Shown here piece after piece: positions 28,898 through 37,251 of a stretch of DNA of 41,238 nt (its first letter is position 1; the number at the start of each line of letters is the position of its first letter). The position numbers were made by a program, and so were the translations under genes. Source of the stretch: Virgibacillus sp. LDC-1 (GTDB taxonomy: Bacteria; Bacillota; Bacilli; Bacillales; Amphibacillaceae); contig NZ_JARUVL010000006.1 of assembly GCF_030137545.1 (NCBI RefSeq), forward strand, positions 121,724-162,961, given 5' to 3'. The notes under the pieces were generated by a model. It was not told the DNA's origin. It saw nothing but the letters and a program-made list of their open reading frames with translations, and ran no database searches.

Positions 28898-28937
28898 AAA
28901 AAAAGATCGGAAATTTTATATTATCCCGATCTTTTTT
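28898..28937 (-). terminator. Terminator of the yqeG-yqeM operon
   Basis: Stem AAAAAAGATCGG / CCGATCTTTTTT (arms 28898-28910 and 28926-28937) with a 15-nt loop. The upstream arm of the RNA stem is formed by the last codons of yqeM, whose stop is in the loop. Confidence 0.88.
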
Positions 28938-29673
28938 CAGCTATAAAAAATAATCTAGCTGCTTTTTCATCTATTTTTTTATTTTCTAATGAAAAATCCG
29001 CAGTAATTTGATTAATCTCAAAACCTGCTTGTTGTAGCAAAGCTGTATAAACATCCATTGAATAAGTGCGCTGATAATGCGCTTCATCAAATCGAGTATA
29101 TTGGCTACCATCTTGCATAAAGAACGTTAAATCATGATACATACTTCCTTTTTCATCACCTTCTGAACAAAACCAAATATATGAGCTTTCTTCATCTATA
29201 TCAGCAAACGTTTGGTTTACTAAGTTATGTTCAACATGAAATAAGGAATGTACATCAAATAAAAATAATCCCCCAGGCCGCAAAGCTTTTGAAACACGTC
29301 CAAATACCTGTTCTAACTCTTCAGTAGTTGTAATGTAATTTACTACATCACAATAGCAAACCGCCACATCAACCATCGTGAATCCATCTAACGCTCGTAA
29401 ATCCTGATGGACCCAATGAATATCTAAATGCTGGTCGTTTGCTTTTTGCTCCGCAATTGAAAGCATGTCAGCTGAATAATCTACTCCTGTTACAGCATAT
29501 CCTTTTTGAGCTAAACGAAGTGCTATTTCTCCTGTTCCACAGCCTAGATCAAGAATTGAAGTGACTTTTAATGGAGAACGAGCAATGAATTCTTCTGTAA
29601 AAGATACCCAATCGTCATATGGTGCATCCTTCATAAACTGATCATAAATATTGGCCATACGTTCATAAGCCAT
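28921..29673 (-). CDS. yqeM: Class I SAM-dependent methyltransferase (YqeM)
   Basis: 250 aa. Rossmann methyltransferase with motif I SILDLGCGTGEIALRLAQ, the acidic loop GVDYSADML, and DVAVCYCDVVNYI; a C-terminal region of antiparallel strands follows. The substrate is unknown; the family is often annotated near rsfS without demonstrated function. ATG 29673 lies just after the rsfS stop with a weak AGGTTGAT site, so translation probably depends on coupling to rsfS. It is the last gene of the operon, and its final codons form half of the terminator stem. Confidence 0.9.
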   Translation of the reverse strand: MAYERMANIYDQFMKDAPYDDWVSFTEEFIARSPLKVTSILDLGCGTGEIALRLAQKGYAVTGVDYSADMLSIAEQKANDQHLDIHWVHQDLRALDGFTMVDVAVCYCDVVNYITTTEELEQVFGRVSKALRPGGLFLFDVHSLFHVEHNLVNQTFADIDEESSYIWFCSEGDEKGSMYHDLTFFMQDGSQYTRFDEAHYQRTYSMDVYTALLQQAGFEINQITADFSLENKKIDEKAARLFFIAEKRSG

Positions 29674-29676
29674 CGC

Positions 29677-30033
29677 TTAATCAACCTGACTAATTTCTAG
29701 CTGAACTTGGGCTGCATCACCCCAGAGACGCTCTAGATTGTAATAAGACCGTTCATCCTTATGAAATACATGGCATACAATATCTCCAATATCAACGAGC
29801 ACCCATCTCGCCTCTTCAAATCCCTCTAGTCGTTTTAATGGAATATCCTTTTCCTCCATCGCTTCTTTAATAGATCTTGCGATTGCTTGGACTTGCCGTT
29901 CATTATTTCCATGACATATTAAAAAGTAGTCTGCAACTAAGGAGACTCCCTTCATATCCAAGGCGATAATATTTTCTGCTTTTTTATCATCGCAAGCTTC
30001 TGCTGCTATATTAAGCATATCCGTAGTTTTCAT
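29677..30033 (-). CDS. rsfS: Ribosomal silencing factor RsfS
   Basis: 118 aa, equal to B. subtilis YqeL. It binds ribosomal protein L14 and blocks 30S-50S joining in stationary phase or starvation. Family signatures are KKAENIIALDMKGVSLVADY, FLICHGNNERQVQAIA and VLVDIGDIVCHVFHKDERSY. ATG 30033 follows GGAGG at good spacing; the frame extends to GTG 30051, which is part of the ribosome site. It is 4 nt after yqeK and 3 nt before yqeM. Confidence 0.95.
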   Translation of the reverse strand: MKTTDMLNIAAEACDDKKAENIIALDMKGVSLVADYFLICHGNNERQVQAIARSIKEAMEEKDIPLKRLEGFEEARWVLVDIGDIVCHVFHKDERSYYNLERLWGDAAQVQLEISQVD

Positions 30034-30037
30034 ATAA

Positions 30038-30610
30038 TTAATTACCTCCACTCAATTTGTTTGTTAGGTCATTATATGCATGAAAGGTATCTGGGTAAAT
30101 TGTATTTTCTTTCCCCATTAAAAATTGAATTGTGTTTCTTGAAACCAACCATGCTGCTTTATCCAAGTTTCTGTTTGCCGTATCCCTAACCTCTTCCAAG
30201 CCGGAAAAGCTTCTTCCTGGTTCAATATAGTCTGCGACAAACAATACTTTTTCAAGCGTACTCATGTGAGCCCTGCCTGTTGTATGATAGTATATCGCAT
30301 CTTTTATCTCAGGATCGATAATCCCGTGCTCTCTTTCGACGAGCAATGATCCTACAGGACCATGCCAAAGTTCATGATGATAGTGAAGAAGATCCTTTGG
30401 TAAGTACGATGATAAAATCCATTTCTTCATCTCATCTAGATTTCGATACTTTGCATAATCATGAAAGACGGCTGCAATAGCCGCTTTTTCCTCATTTGAG
30501 CCATATAGCTTGGCTAGATGAACTGCAGTTTCCATAACGCGTTCTGTATGTTCATAGCGTGCAGAAGTTAAATGCGGCTTTACAATACGCAATGCTTTAC
30601 TTGTTTCCAT
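30038..30610 (-). CDS. yqeK: HD-domain diadenosine tetraphosphate hydrolase YqeK
   Basis: 190 aa HD-domain metallohydrolase; the B. subtilis homologue cleaves Ap4A symmetrically to ADP. Motifs: ARYEHTERVMETAVHLA, AAVFHDYAKY (HD pair), LWHGPVGSLL, YYHTTGRAHMS and VLFVADYIEPGR. ATG 30610 follows GAGGAGCGGGG and overlaps the nadD 3' end by 14 nt, implying coupling. nadD-yqeK-rsfS is a widely conserved block. Confidence 0.93.
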   Translation of the reverse strand: METSKALRIVKPHLTSARYEHTERVMETAVHLAKLYGSNEEKAAIAAVFHDYAKYRNLDEMKKWILSSYLPKDLLHYHHELWHGPVGSLLVEREHGIIDPEIKDAIYYHTTGRAHMSTLEKVLFVADYIEPGRSFSGLEEVRDTANRNLDKAAWLVSRNTIQFLMGKENTIYPDTFHAYNDLTNKLSGGN

Positions 30611-31169
30611 ACAATCCCCGCTCCTCAATAAAAGAATAAACCGAATGTGGTACCAAATAACGAATCGATCTTTTTTCGCTTAGCCTTTGACGAATCATCG
30701 TTGAAGATATCGGAATAAAAGGAACATCAACTGTTTTAATCGGATATTTACTTTCAAGCGGATATCCTTCTCGCTGCACTCCTATGAAGGTAACATTCGC
30801 CAATAACTCATCTATTTGATACCAATTCGGTAAATAGGCAACCATGTCTGCACCAATAATAAAATAGAATTGATTCTCTGGGAATTGTAATTGCAATGCT
30901 TTAACCGTATCAATTGTATAGGACGTTCCCTTTCGATTCACTTCGATGTCATTTATTTTAAATGCTTCATTCTCATGAATCGCCATTTCAACCATCGCAA
31001 CTCTTTCCTCAGCAGTTGCATTCGCTTTCGATTTATGTGGTGGCTCACTCGCGGGAATAAACCATACCTCGTCTAATTCCATGGTGTCTTTTACGGTTTC
31101 CGCAATTATTAAATGCCCCATATGAGGTGGATCAAATGTCCCCCCTAAAATCCCAATTCGCTTCTTCAT
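30597..31169 (-). CDS. nadD: Nicotinate-nucleotide adenylyltransferase
   Basis: 190 aa. It adenylates nicotinate mononucleotide to deamido-NAD in NAD synthesis. Nucleotidyltransferase motifs: GILGGTFDPPHMGHLI (the HxGH signature), FIPASEPPHK and the C-terminal FIPISSTMIRQRL. ATG 31169 follows GAAGGAG; the frame extends to 31202 without a ribosome site. It overlaps yqeK by 14 nt and follows yhbY. Confidence 0.96.
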   Translation of the reverse strand: MKKRIGILGGTFDPPHMGHLIIAETVKDTMELDEVWFIPASEPPHKSKANATAEERVAMVEMAIHENEAFKINDIEVNRKGTSYTIDTVKALQLQFPENQFYFIIGADMVAYLPNWYQIDELLANVTFIGVQREGYPLESKYPIKTVDVPFIPISSTMIRQRLSEKRSIRYLVPHSVYSFIEERGLYGNK

Positions 31170-31209
31170 CACATATTCTCCTTCATGAAAGCTTTTTAGC
31201 AATTCATGG

Positions 31210-31500
31210 TCACGGTAAATTAATATGCTTATTTTCTATTGATTCCTTGTATAAAACAATATTATTTCCAATTACTTGAACAATTTCGGCTCCAGTTCCT
31301 TCTTGAAGTTGTGCTGCTACACTTTCTTTATCTTCCAGGCAATTTTGTAAAATGCTCACTTTAATGAGCTCTCTCTTTTCAAGCGCCTCGTTTATTTGTT
31401 CGACCATATTTTCATTCACACCTATTTTACCAACCTGAAAAATGGGTTTTAAATGATGTGCTTCTGCACGTAAAAATCGTTTTTGTTTTCCTGTTAACAT
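31210..31500 (-). CDS. yhbY: YhbY-family RNA-binding protein (YqeI)
   Basis: 96 aa CRS1/YhbY (CRM) domain protein. It has the KQKRFLRAEAHHLKPIFQVG and IGVNENMVEQINEALEKREL blocks of the family, associated with 50S precursor particles. ATG 31500 follows GAAGGAAG, directly after aroE (2 nt between). The gene lies in a block of ribosome-related genes (yqeH, rsfS). Role in ribosome assembly is inferred from the family. Confidence 0.93.
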   Translation of the reverse strand: MLTGKQKRFLRAEAHHLKPIFQVGKIGVNENMVEQINEALEKRELIKVSILQNCLEDKESVAAQLQEGTGAEIVQVIGNNIVLYKESIENKHINLP

Positions 31501-31502
31501 TC

Positions 31503-32351
31503 TTATCTTCCTTCCAATTTAAGCTTTAGTTGCTTGCTCATGTTATCGAGTGCAACAGATTTTCTTGTCCAAATTTGAAATGCTAGTTGTGCTTGGGTTA
31601 AAAGCATCATATGTCCTAAATGGATATGCGCGCCTTTATCTATTGCCTGTTGTAAAAAATTCGTTAGCAATGGTTGATAAACTATATCACTTACAATCGC
31701 CGTACTTTTTAGATGGTTCAATTGTATGGGAGAGGCTTGTTCATTTGGCTTCATGCCGACTGATGTTGTTTGAATTATAATATCATAATCAGCTAACCGA
31801 TCTTCCGCTTCTTTTATCGTCAAAACCGAAGTAGATGTTTTACCTTTGTTTAATTTCGCAATTTCATTTGCCCGTTTTATCGTACGATTCGCAATATCCA
31901 CTTGACTAAATCCTTCTGATAAAAGCGCATAATAAATTCCTCGCGCTGCGCCTCCTGCACCAACAACTAGAATCCGCTTCTGTTTATTTTGTGCAAGCTC
32001 TGGATAATTAGCAATTAATGCTGAAACATATCCTTTACCATCCGTATTGTAGCCGATCCATTGTCCATTTCTTAAGACAACGGTGTTAACTGCACCAATT
32101 TCTTGTGCATCTTGATCAATATCATCTAAATAAGGAATGATGCTTTGCTTGTACGGAACAGTTACATTAAAGCCATGCAAAAGCTTCTGCTCTTTTAGAC
32201 GAGAAATTTCCACGCCAAAATCAGTATGAGGGTGTATTTCTATCCGTTTATAGCTTCCTTCCAACCCTGCTTGTTGCAAAAATTGCTGATGAATCCACGG
32301 CGACATAGAATGCTGGATTGGAAAGCCTATTAAACCTAATTGAAATGACAT
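31503..32351 (-). CDS. aroE: Shikimate dehydrogenase
   Basis: 282 aa. It reduces 3-dehydroshikimate with NADPH in aromatic amino acid synthesis. Substrate side: GFPIQHSMSPWIHQ and NVTVPYKQS with the catalytic lysine, then NTDGKGYV with the catalytic aspartate. The NADP side has VVGAGGAARGIYYAL and NRTIKRANEIA. ATG 32351 follows AGGGGGAA. It is embedded between yqeH and yhbY in the same operon, as in B. subtilis. Confidence 0.96.
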   Translation of the reverse strand: MSFQLGLIGFPIQHSMSPWIHQQFLQQAGLEGSYKRIEIHPHTDFGVEISRLKEQKLLHGFNVTVPYKQSIIPYLDDIDQDAQEIGAVNTVVLRNGQWIGYNTDGKGYVSALIANYPELAQNKQKRILVVGAGGAARGIYYALLSEGFSQVDIANRTIKRANEIAKLNKGKTSTSVLTIKEAEDRLADYDIIIQTTSVGMKPNEQASPIQLNHLKSTAIVSDIVYQPLLTNFLQQAIDKGAHIHLGHMMLLTQAQLAFQIWTRKSVALDNMSKQLKLKLEGR

Positions 32352-32361
32352 GATATTCCCC

Positions 32362-33462
32362 CTATAGCAATGCTTTTCTTACGGATACTGATACTCCTTT
32401 AGGACTGTGCGCATTTACACTCGCTTTACCTGATACCGTAATCCACCCTAGTCCTGGAAAAACAATATCTGTCTTTTCACCGTTCATACGAAACGAACTT
32501 GATGACAATGGTGGTAATATTTCTAACGTTTTCGTATCCGGTGGAGAGAGCAGTTCGTCCCCGAGATGATTAGCATAAAGCTCTTCGGCATTTTCTAGTT
32601 TGGTACGATGGATTTGTAGGCTATTTGCAAAATAACAAACAAAAGATTGTCTATCTCCCTTTAGAAAGTCAAAACGCGCTAACCCTCCAAAGAACAATGT
32701 TTGTCCTTCATTTAACTGGTATACTCTCGGTTTTATTTCTTTAATTGGCGTTATCACCTTTAAATCATGCTCTGACACATAATGGGCCATTTGTTTATGA
32801 TTCACAATTCCCGGAGTATCAATTAATACAGATTTGTCATCTAATGGGATTTCAATAAAGCCTAACGTTGTCCCTGGGAAATAAGAGGTTGTGATAACAT
32901 CACTTTCACCGATAGTTTGTTTTATGAGGCGGTTAATAAATGTAGACTTTCCAACATTCGTTGTTCCAACCACATATACATCCTGTTTTTCTCGAAGCTT
33001 TTCTATTTCTTCTTTAAGTTCTTCAATTCCATGCCCTTTTTTGGAGGAAATAAGAAAAACATTCTCAACACGAATGCCTGCATCCTTTGCACTTTTGCGG
33101 AGCCATTGGATTACTTTGTTTTGATTTGTAGACTTCGGAAGTAAATCTACCTTATTCCCAACTAAAATAATCGGATTGTTGCCAACTATTCTAGGTAAGC
33201 TGTCAATTAAGCTTCCGTTTACATCAAAGATATCAATGATATGTACGATAAGTCCATGATTGTTTCGAATACTACTAACCATATTCAAAAAATCATCATC
33301 AGTTATTTGAACATCTTGTATTTCATTATAATGCTTTAACCGGAAACAACGCTTACACAATATGTTTTCCTTTTCTAAGGACGACTTCGGCGTATAGCCT
33401 ACTTTATTTGGATCTGCAGTTTGAATTTCTGCTCCACATCCAATGCAATATACGTTATCCAA
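32362..33462 (-). CDS. yqeH: Ribosome biogenesis GTPase YqeH
   Basis: 366 aa, equal to B. subtilis YqeH. Circularly permuted GTPase needed for 30S assembly. The N-terminal zinc finger is CIGCG ... CKRCFRLKH. The G motifs come in permuted order: G4 VGNKVDLL, G5 ISSKKG, G1 GTTNVGKST, G3 DTPGI. A C-terminal treble-clef/RNA-binding region follows. The start is TTG 33462, 7 nt after GGGAGG. The frame continues to GTG 33477, inside the yqeG end. It follows yqeG by 2 nt. Confidence 0.96.
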   Translation of the reverse strand: MDNVYCIGCGAEIQTADPNKVGYTPKSSLEKENILCKRCFRLKHYNEIQDVQITDDDFLNMVSSIRNNHGLIVHIIDIFDVNGSLIDSLPRIVGNNPIILVGNKVDLLPKSTNQNKVIQWLRKSAKDAGIRVENVFLISSKKGHGIEELKEEIEKLREKQDVYVVGTTNVGKSTFINRLIKQTIGESDVITTSYFPGTTLGFIEIPLDDKSVLIDTPGIVNHKQMAHYVSEHDLKVITPIKEIKPRVYQLNEGQTLFFGGLARFDFLKGDRQSFVCYFANSLQIHRTKLENAEELYANHLGDELLSPPDTKTLEILPPLSSSSFRMNGEKTDIVFPGLGWITVSGKASVNAHSPKGVSVSVRKALL

Positions 33463-33464
33463 TC

Positions 33465-33980
33465 TTATTCCTCCCACGTAATCTTTCCTTTTTTTCGCAT
33501 ATAGTCCATGATACGTCGTTCAATTTTTCGATTTACACGCGTTAGCATTCCATCTGTTTGCACAATGGGGACAACAAGAATCGTATAAAAACCCGCTAGG
33601 TTACCACCAAGAACATCGGTTAATAACTGGTCACCAACAACTACAATTTCCTCTTTTTTCATTCCCATTTCTTTAGCAGCAGTAACAAATGCTCGACGCA
33701 ATGGTTTCCTGGCACTGAATACATATGGTGTATCTAATGGTTCTGCAAAAATCTTAACACGGTCCTGGTTATTATTGGAGATGATCATAACAGATATTCC
33801 ATGATCCTTTAATAATTTAAACCATTGTACTACTTCTGATGTTGCATCACGTACATCCCAAGCAACAAGCGTATTGTCTAAATCCGTTATGACCCCTTTT
33901 ATTCCTTTCTCCTTTAAGGAAGCAGGGTCAATATCAAAAATACTTTTCACATGTTCATTTGGTAGAAATTTATTTAGCAA
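33465..33980 (-). CDS. yqeG: YqeG family HAD-type phosphatase
   Basis: 171 aa HAD-superfamily hydrolase (class IIIA). Nucleophile motif GVITDLDNTLVAWD, motif II IISNNN, motif III lysine in ARKPLRRAF, and GDQLLTDVLGGN. Homologues in other lineages include phosphatidylglycerophosphate phosphatases, so that activity is possible; it is not shown for this protein. The start is TTG 33980 giving MLNKFLPNEHV, matching the family, 6 nt after GAGGTG; GTG 33989 overlaps the ribosome site. It is the first gene of the yqeG-yqeM operon. Confidence 0.93.
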   Translation of the reverse strand: MLNKFLPNEHVKSIFDIDPASLKEKGIKGVITDLDNTLVAWDVRDATSEVVQWFKLLKDHGISVMIISNNNQDRVKIFAEPLDTPYVFSARKPLRRAFVTAAKEMGMKKEEIVVVGDQLLTDVLGGNLAGFYTILVVPIVQTDGMLTRVNRKIERRIMDYMRKKGKITWEE

Positions 33981-34115
33981 TTCATACACCTCATTTTTAT
34001 CATTCCATACGAATTTAGCATCTATTCGAATTAAACCGTTACAGATGTTTATTTTAAATTAGTAATGGCAATTATACATTATAACATCATCCTAATCGGA
34101 TACTACCCTTTTAGC

Positions 34116-34145
34116 ATTATAAAACAAAATTCACTAGCCAATCAA
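34116..34145 (-). promoter_or_regulatory. Candidate sigma-A promoter of the yqeG operon
   Basis: TTGATT (34145-34140), 18-nt spacer, perfect TATAAT (34121-34116) on the minus strand, leaving a leader of about 130 nt. A second TATAAT-like hexamer nearer the gene lacks a -35. Confidence 0.6.
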
Positions 34146-34256
34146 AAAATTTCTCGTATGAAAGAAGGGTATAGTTTTTTGACTTGATTAGGAGAATTAT
34201 GTAAAAATGTAAATCACGTGTTAAAAACGTTCGACAAATTCCCTCATTATTCGAAT

Positions 34257-34356
34257 TGTGGATAACTATATCAACATTATCCACACTGTTATATCAAGGC
34301 TTTAATAGCGCAAACCTTTAGATATACACAAGTTATCTACAATCGCATGTAGATAA
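34257..34356. promoter_or_regulatory. DnaA-box cluster upstream of sda
   Basis: Five DnaA-box matches in 100 nt. Two are perfect TTATCCACA (34257-34265 minus; 34277-34285 plus), two are TTATCTACA (34333-34341 plus; 34348-34356 minus), and one is ATATACACA (34322-34330 plus). They form two inverted pairs. This fits the known DnaA control of sda in B. subtilis. Confidence 0.88.
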
Positions 34357-34364
34357 CTGACGTC

Positions 34365-34393
34365 TTGTCCCGATACGAGAATCGTGTTAAATT
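34365..34393 (+). promoter_or_regulatory. Candidate sda promoter
   Basis: TTGTCC (34365-34370), 17-nt spacer, TAAATT (34388-34393), directly downstream of the last DnaA box. The hexamers are imperfect, in keeping with an activated or regulated promoter. Confidence 0.45.
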
Positions 34394-34459
34394 ATTATTA
34401 GCTTTACGAAATATATCGATTCTATCATTGTTTACGATTTTAATAGGAGGGCTGCATTT

Positions 34460-34621
34460 ATGAAGCATTTGTCGGACGAATTATTAATTGAATCATACCA
34501 TAAAGCAAATGAGCTACATTTAAGCCCTGATTTTATTGCGCTTATAATAGAAGAAATTAATAGAAGATGTATTACACATAAAATTACTTGTAACACGAAG
34601 TATGAGTCGTTTACAAGATAA
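34460..34621 (+). CDS. sda: Sporulation checkpoint inhibitor Sda
   Basis: 53 aa, [20 protein letters not shown] then [17 protein letters not shown]. This matches the two-helix hairpin of Sda, which inhibits the histidine kinase KinA (and KinB) when replication is blocked. ATG 34460 follows AGGAGGG with 8-nt spacing. The tail after the hairpin differs from B. subtilis and contains two cysteines ([17 protein letters not shown]). The DnaA-box cluster immediately upstream and the position next to yqeG strongly support the call. Confidence 0.93.
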   Translation: MKHLSDELLIESYHKANELHLSPDFIALIIEEINRRCITHKITCNTKYESFTR

Positions 34622-34920
34622 AAACAAATACTCCACTATAAGAAATATCTTCCAGCAACTCTTGTCGTTTTTGTGAATGATGGGGGTTTTTTATTTTTCC
34701 GCCAATTATATTATGATAAGCTTATATTTAACTGTTTTTTTAGCAAATATTTTCCTCGCAAGCTTTTCCTTTATTTTAATGGTTTTTCATAGGATTAAAG
34801 TATATAATTTTAGAAGAAGTTGTTCCCTTGTTGCAACCACATAAGACCTTCATTTTCATTTAGCTTGCGATCTGAATGAACTGCTATGTCATTTTCAACT
34901 ATAAGGAGGATTTTCAATAG
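34622..34920 (+). promoter_or_regulatory. Gap and leader before mrpA
   Basis: 299 nt without a credible gene. A TATAAT at 34803-34808 could be the mrp -10, but its -35 is poor. The predicted leader then contains a stable hairpin TTCATTTAG / CTGAATGAA (34855-34863, 34872-34880, one G-U pair). The mrpA ribosome site AAGGAGG is at 34903-34909. No clear sda terminator was found. Confidence 0.4.
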
Positions 34921-37251
34921 ATGATTTTCGCAGTACTCTTACCATTTATCTTTGCTTTTTTTATTCCATTTTTAAGTAAAATAAAGCATCGAATACATAC
35001 AGGTATTTTTGTGTTACTTATCCCTTTAAGTATATTTATTTATTTTGTTCGATTTGTTGGAACGAACTTTTCCCCAACTCGGCAAACTTATAATTGGATT
35101 CCATCATTAGGAATTAATTTTGACTTCTACTTAGATGGATTGAGTTTATTGTTTGTACTACTAATTACTGGAATTGGAAGTCTTGTTGTTTTATATTCCA
35201 TTTATTACTTAGACCGCAGCGAACGGTTAGGACACTTCTATGTCTATTTATTAATGTTTATGACCGCTATGCTAGGGGTTGTCTTATCAGATAATGTGTT
35301 TGTGCTTTACACCTTTTGGGAATTAACATCCATTTCGTCATTCTTATTAATTGGATACTGGCATTTTAAAGAGCGCTCTAGATATGGTGCTTTAAAATCG
35401 ATGCTAATTACCGTATTCGGTGGCTTAAGTATGCTTGGTGGCTTTGTGCTTCTGTCGATTGTAACGAAAACAACAAGTATTCAAGGGATGATTGAACAAG
35501 CTGATTTAGTTTTAAACAGTAACTATCTTCCTTTAATTCTCATTTTTATTTTGTTAGGCGCTTTTACAAAGTCCGCTCAGTTTCCATTTCATATTTGGCT
35601 TCCTGATGCAATGGAAGCTCCGACTCCTGTTAGTGCTTATTTGCATTCAGCAACAATGGTCAAGGCAGGCTTATTTTTAATCGCGCGTTTTTCCCCATTG
35701 TTCCATACATATGAATGGTTTTATATCATTGTAAGTACGGTCGGTATTATTACGCTTTGCTGGGGATCCTATATGGCTGTTCGACAAACAGATTTAAAAG
35801 CGATATTAGCTTTCTCTACAATCAGTCAGCTCGGAATGATTATGGCAATGCTCGGCTTTGGAACAAAAATTGCTATTTTTGCGGCCGTATTTCATATTTT
35901 AAACCATGCCACGTTTAAAGGAAGCTTATTTATGGTAGCCGGGATTATTGACCATGAAACAGGCACGAGAGATATTCGTAAGCTAGGTGGTTTATTAACA
36001 TTGATGCCAATCACGGCTACGTTAGCCATTTTTGGAACATTTTCAATGGCCGGTGTACCATTACCGTTTTTAAATGGTTTTTATAGTAAAGAATTATTTT
36101 TTGACGCAACAGTAAAACTACCAGATGGCGGAGCTGGTATTGCTAGCCTTTTAACTGCTAGCATTCCATATCTAGCTGTGTTTGGAAGTATCTTCACATT
36201 TGTATATTCGATGTATTTCTTTTTTGGAGTTTTTACAGGCCCACAAAAATTGGCGCTACTTCCGAAAAAGCCGCATGAAGCTCCATTTGGGATGTTAATG
36301 TCACCAATGCTTCTTATTGCAGGAGTTGTTATAATTGGCCTATTCCCGAATAGCTTTAATGCATCATTTTTGCTTCATGCTGCAACGGCAGTAAATCCAA
36401 GTAGTGAATTTGTTGACGTCTATTTTTGGCACGGATTTATTACACCATTTAAAATGTCATTAATTGTTGTTGGTGTTGGTCTTGCCCTATTTCTCACACG
36501 ACGGTACTGGAAAAATATATACAACTTCTTCCCTGGCAAATTAAGCTTTAACAACCTATACGATGGCCTGTTAGAAAAGGTAGATCAATACACTGCAACG
36601 GTCACGAACTTCTATATGAATGGTTCATTAAAAAATTATGTGGCCATCATTATTGGAACAATATTCATTGTTACACTAAGCTTTATGTTTATAACAGATG
36701 GCTTTACAATAAGTAATGATAATTTAGCTGATGTGACAGGTATTGAGCTTGCAGTTGTGTTTATTATCGCGATTGCTGCGATTGCTACGATCTTTACAAA
36801 CCATAAGCTCGCGATCATATTAATAACAGGTGTCGTTGGTTATGGCGTAGCGATTTTGTTTGTTATATATCGCGCACCAGACCTTGCCTTAACGCAGCTC
36901 GTTATTGAAACAGTTTCGGTAGTCTTATTTTTACTAAGCTTTTATCATTTTCCAAAGCTACAAAAACGGGAGGAATCGATTGCTTCTAAATGGATGAATG
37001 CTACCCTTTCCATTGGCTTTGGTGCTTTAATAATTCTAGTTGGTATTTCTGCGCATAGTAGTAGCTGGTTTAGCTCGATTTCAGATTACTTTATTGAAAC
37101 CTCTTATTCGCTTGGTGGTGGAGATAACATCGTAAATGTTATTCTCGTCGACATGCGTGGATTAGATACGCTATTTGAAATTACGGTATTAGGAATTGCG
37201 GCACTTGCGATTTTCAGCCTCATTAAATTACGTGATAAGGAGGCGAAATAA
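34921..37251 (+). CDS. mrpA: Na+/H+ antiporter subunit MrpA
   Basis: 776 aa, many membrane helices, slightly shorter than the 801 aa B. subtilis protein. The NuoL-like proton-channel core has MLGVVLSDNVFVLYTFWELT, FTKSAQFPFHIWLPDAMEAP, SAYLHSATMVKAG and DIRKLGGL. The C-terminal MbhD/MbhE-like portion is complete, with FVIYRAPDLALTQLVIETVS and GGGDNIVNVILVDMRGLDTL, ending SLIKLRDKEAK. It therefore is neither truncated nor fused to MrpB. ATG 34921 follows AAGGAGG with an 11-nt spacer. First gene of the mrp operon; mrpC starts at the next base after its stop. Confidence 0.96.
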   Translation: MIFAVLLPFIFAFFIPFLSKIKHRIHTGIFVLLIPLSIFIYFVRFVGTNFSPTRQTYNWIPSLGINFDFYLDGLSLLFVLLITGIGSLVVLYSIYYLDRSERLGHFYVYLLMFMTAMLGVVLSDNVFVLYTFWELTSISSFLLIGYWHFKERSRYGALKSMLITVFGGLSMLGGFVLLSIVTKTTSIQGMIEQADLVLNSNYLPLILIFILLGAFTKSAQFPFHIWLPDAMEAPTPVSAYLHSATMVKAGLFLIARFSPLFHTYEWFYIIVSTVGIITLCWGSYMAVRQTDLKAILAFSTISQLGMIMAMLGFGTKIAIFAAVFHILNHATFKGSLFMVAGIIDHETGTRDIRKLGGLLTLMPITATLAIFGTFSMAGVPLPFLNGFYSKELFFDATVKLPDGGAGIASLLTASIPYLAVFGSIFTFVYSMYFFFGVFTGPQKLALLPKKPHEAPFGMLMSPMLLIAGVVIIGLFPNSFNASFLLHAATAVNPSSEFVDVYFWHGFITPFKMSLIVVGVGLALFLTRRYWKNIYNFFPGKLSFNNLYDGLLEKVDQYTATVTNFYMNGSLKNYVAIIIGTIFIVTLSFMFITDGFTISNDNLADVTGIELAVVFIIAIAAIATIFTNHKLAIILITGVVGYGVAILFVIYRAPDLALTQLVIETVSVVLFLLSFYHFPKLQKREESIASKWMNATLSIGFGALIILVGISAHSSSWFSSISDYFIETSYSLGGGDNIVNVILVDMRGLDTLFEITVLGIAALAIFSLIKLRDKEAK

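Noticed and set aside
27546-31169. comEB, yqeK and nadD are all exactly 573 bp
   Set aside because: Unrelated protein families with unrelated sequences; a coincidence of length, not a duplication.
36400-37251. MrpB fused to the C-terminus of MrpA
   Set aside because: The 776 aa length and the normal MrpA ending (VILVDMRGLDTL, SLIKLRDKEAK) leave no room for a fused MrpB domain.
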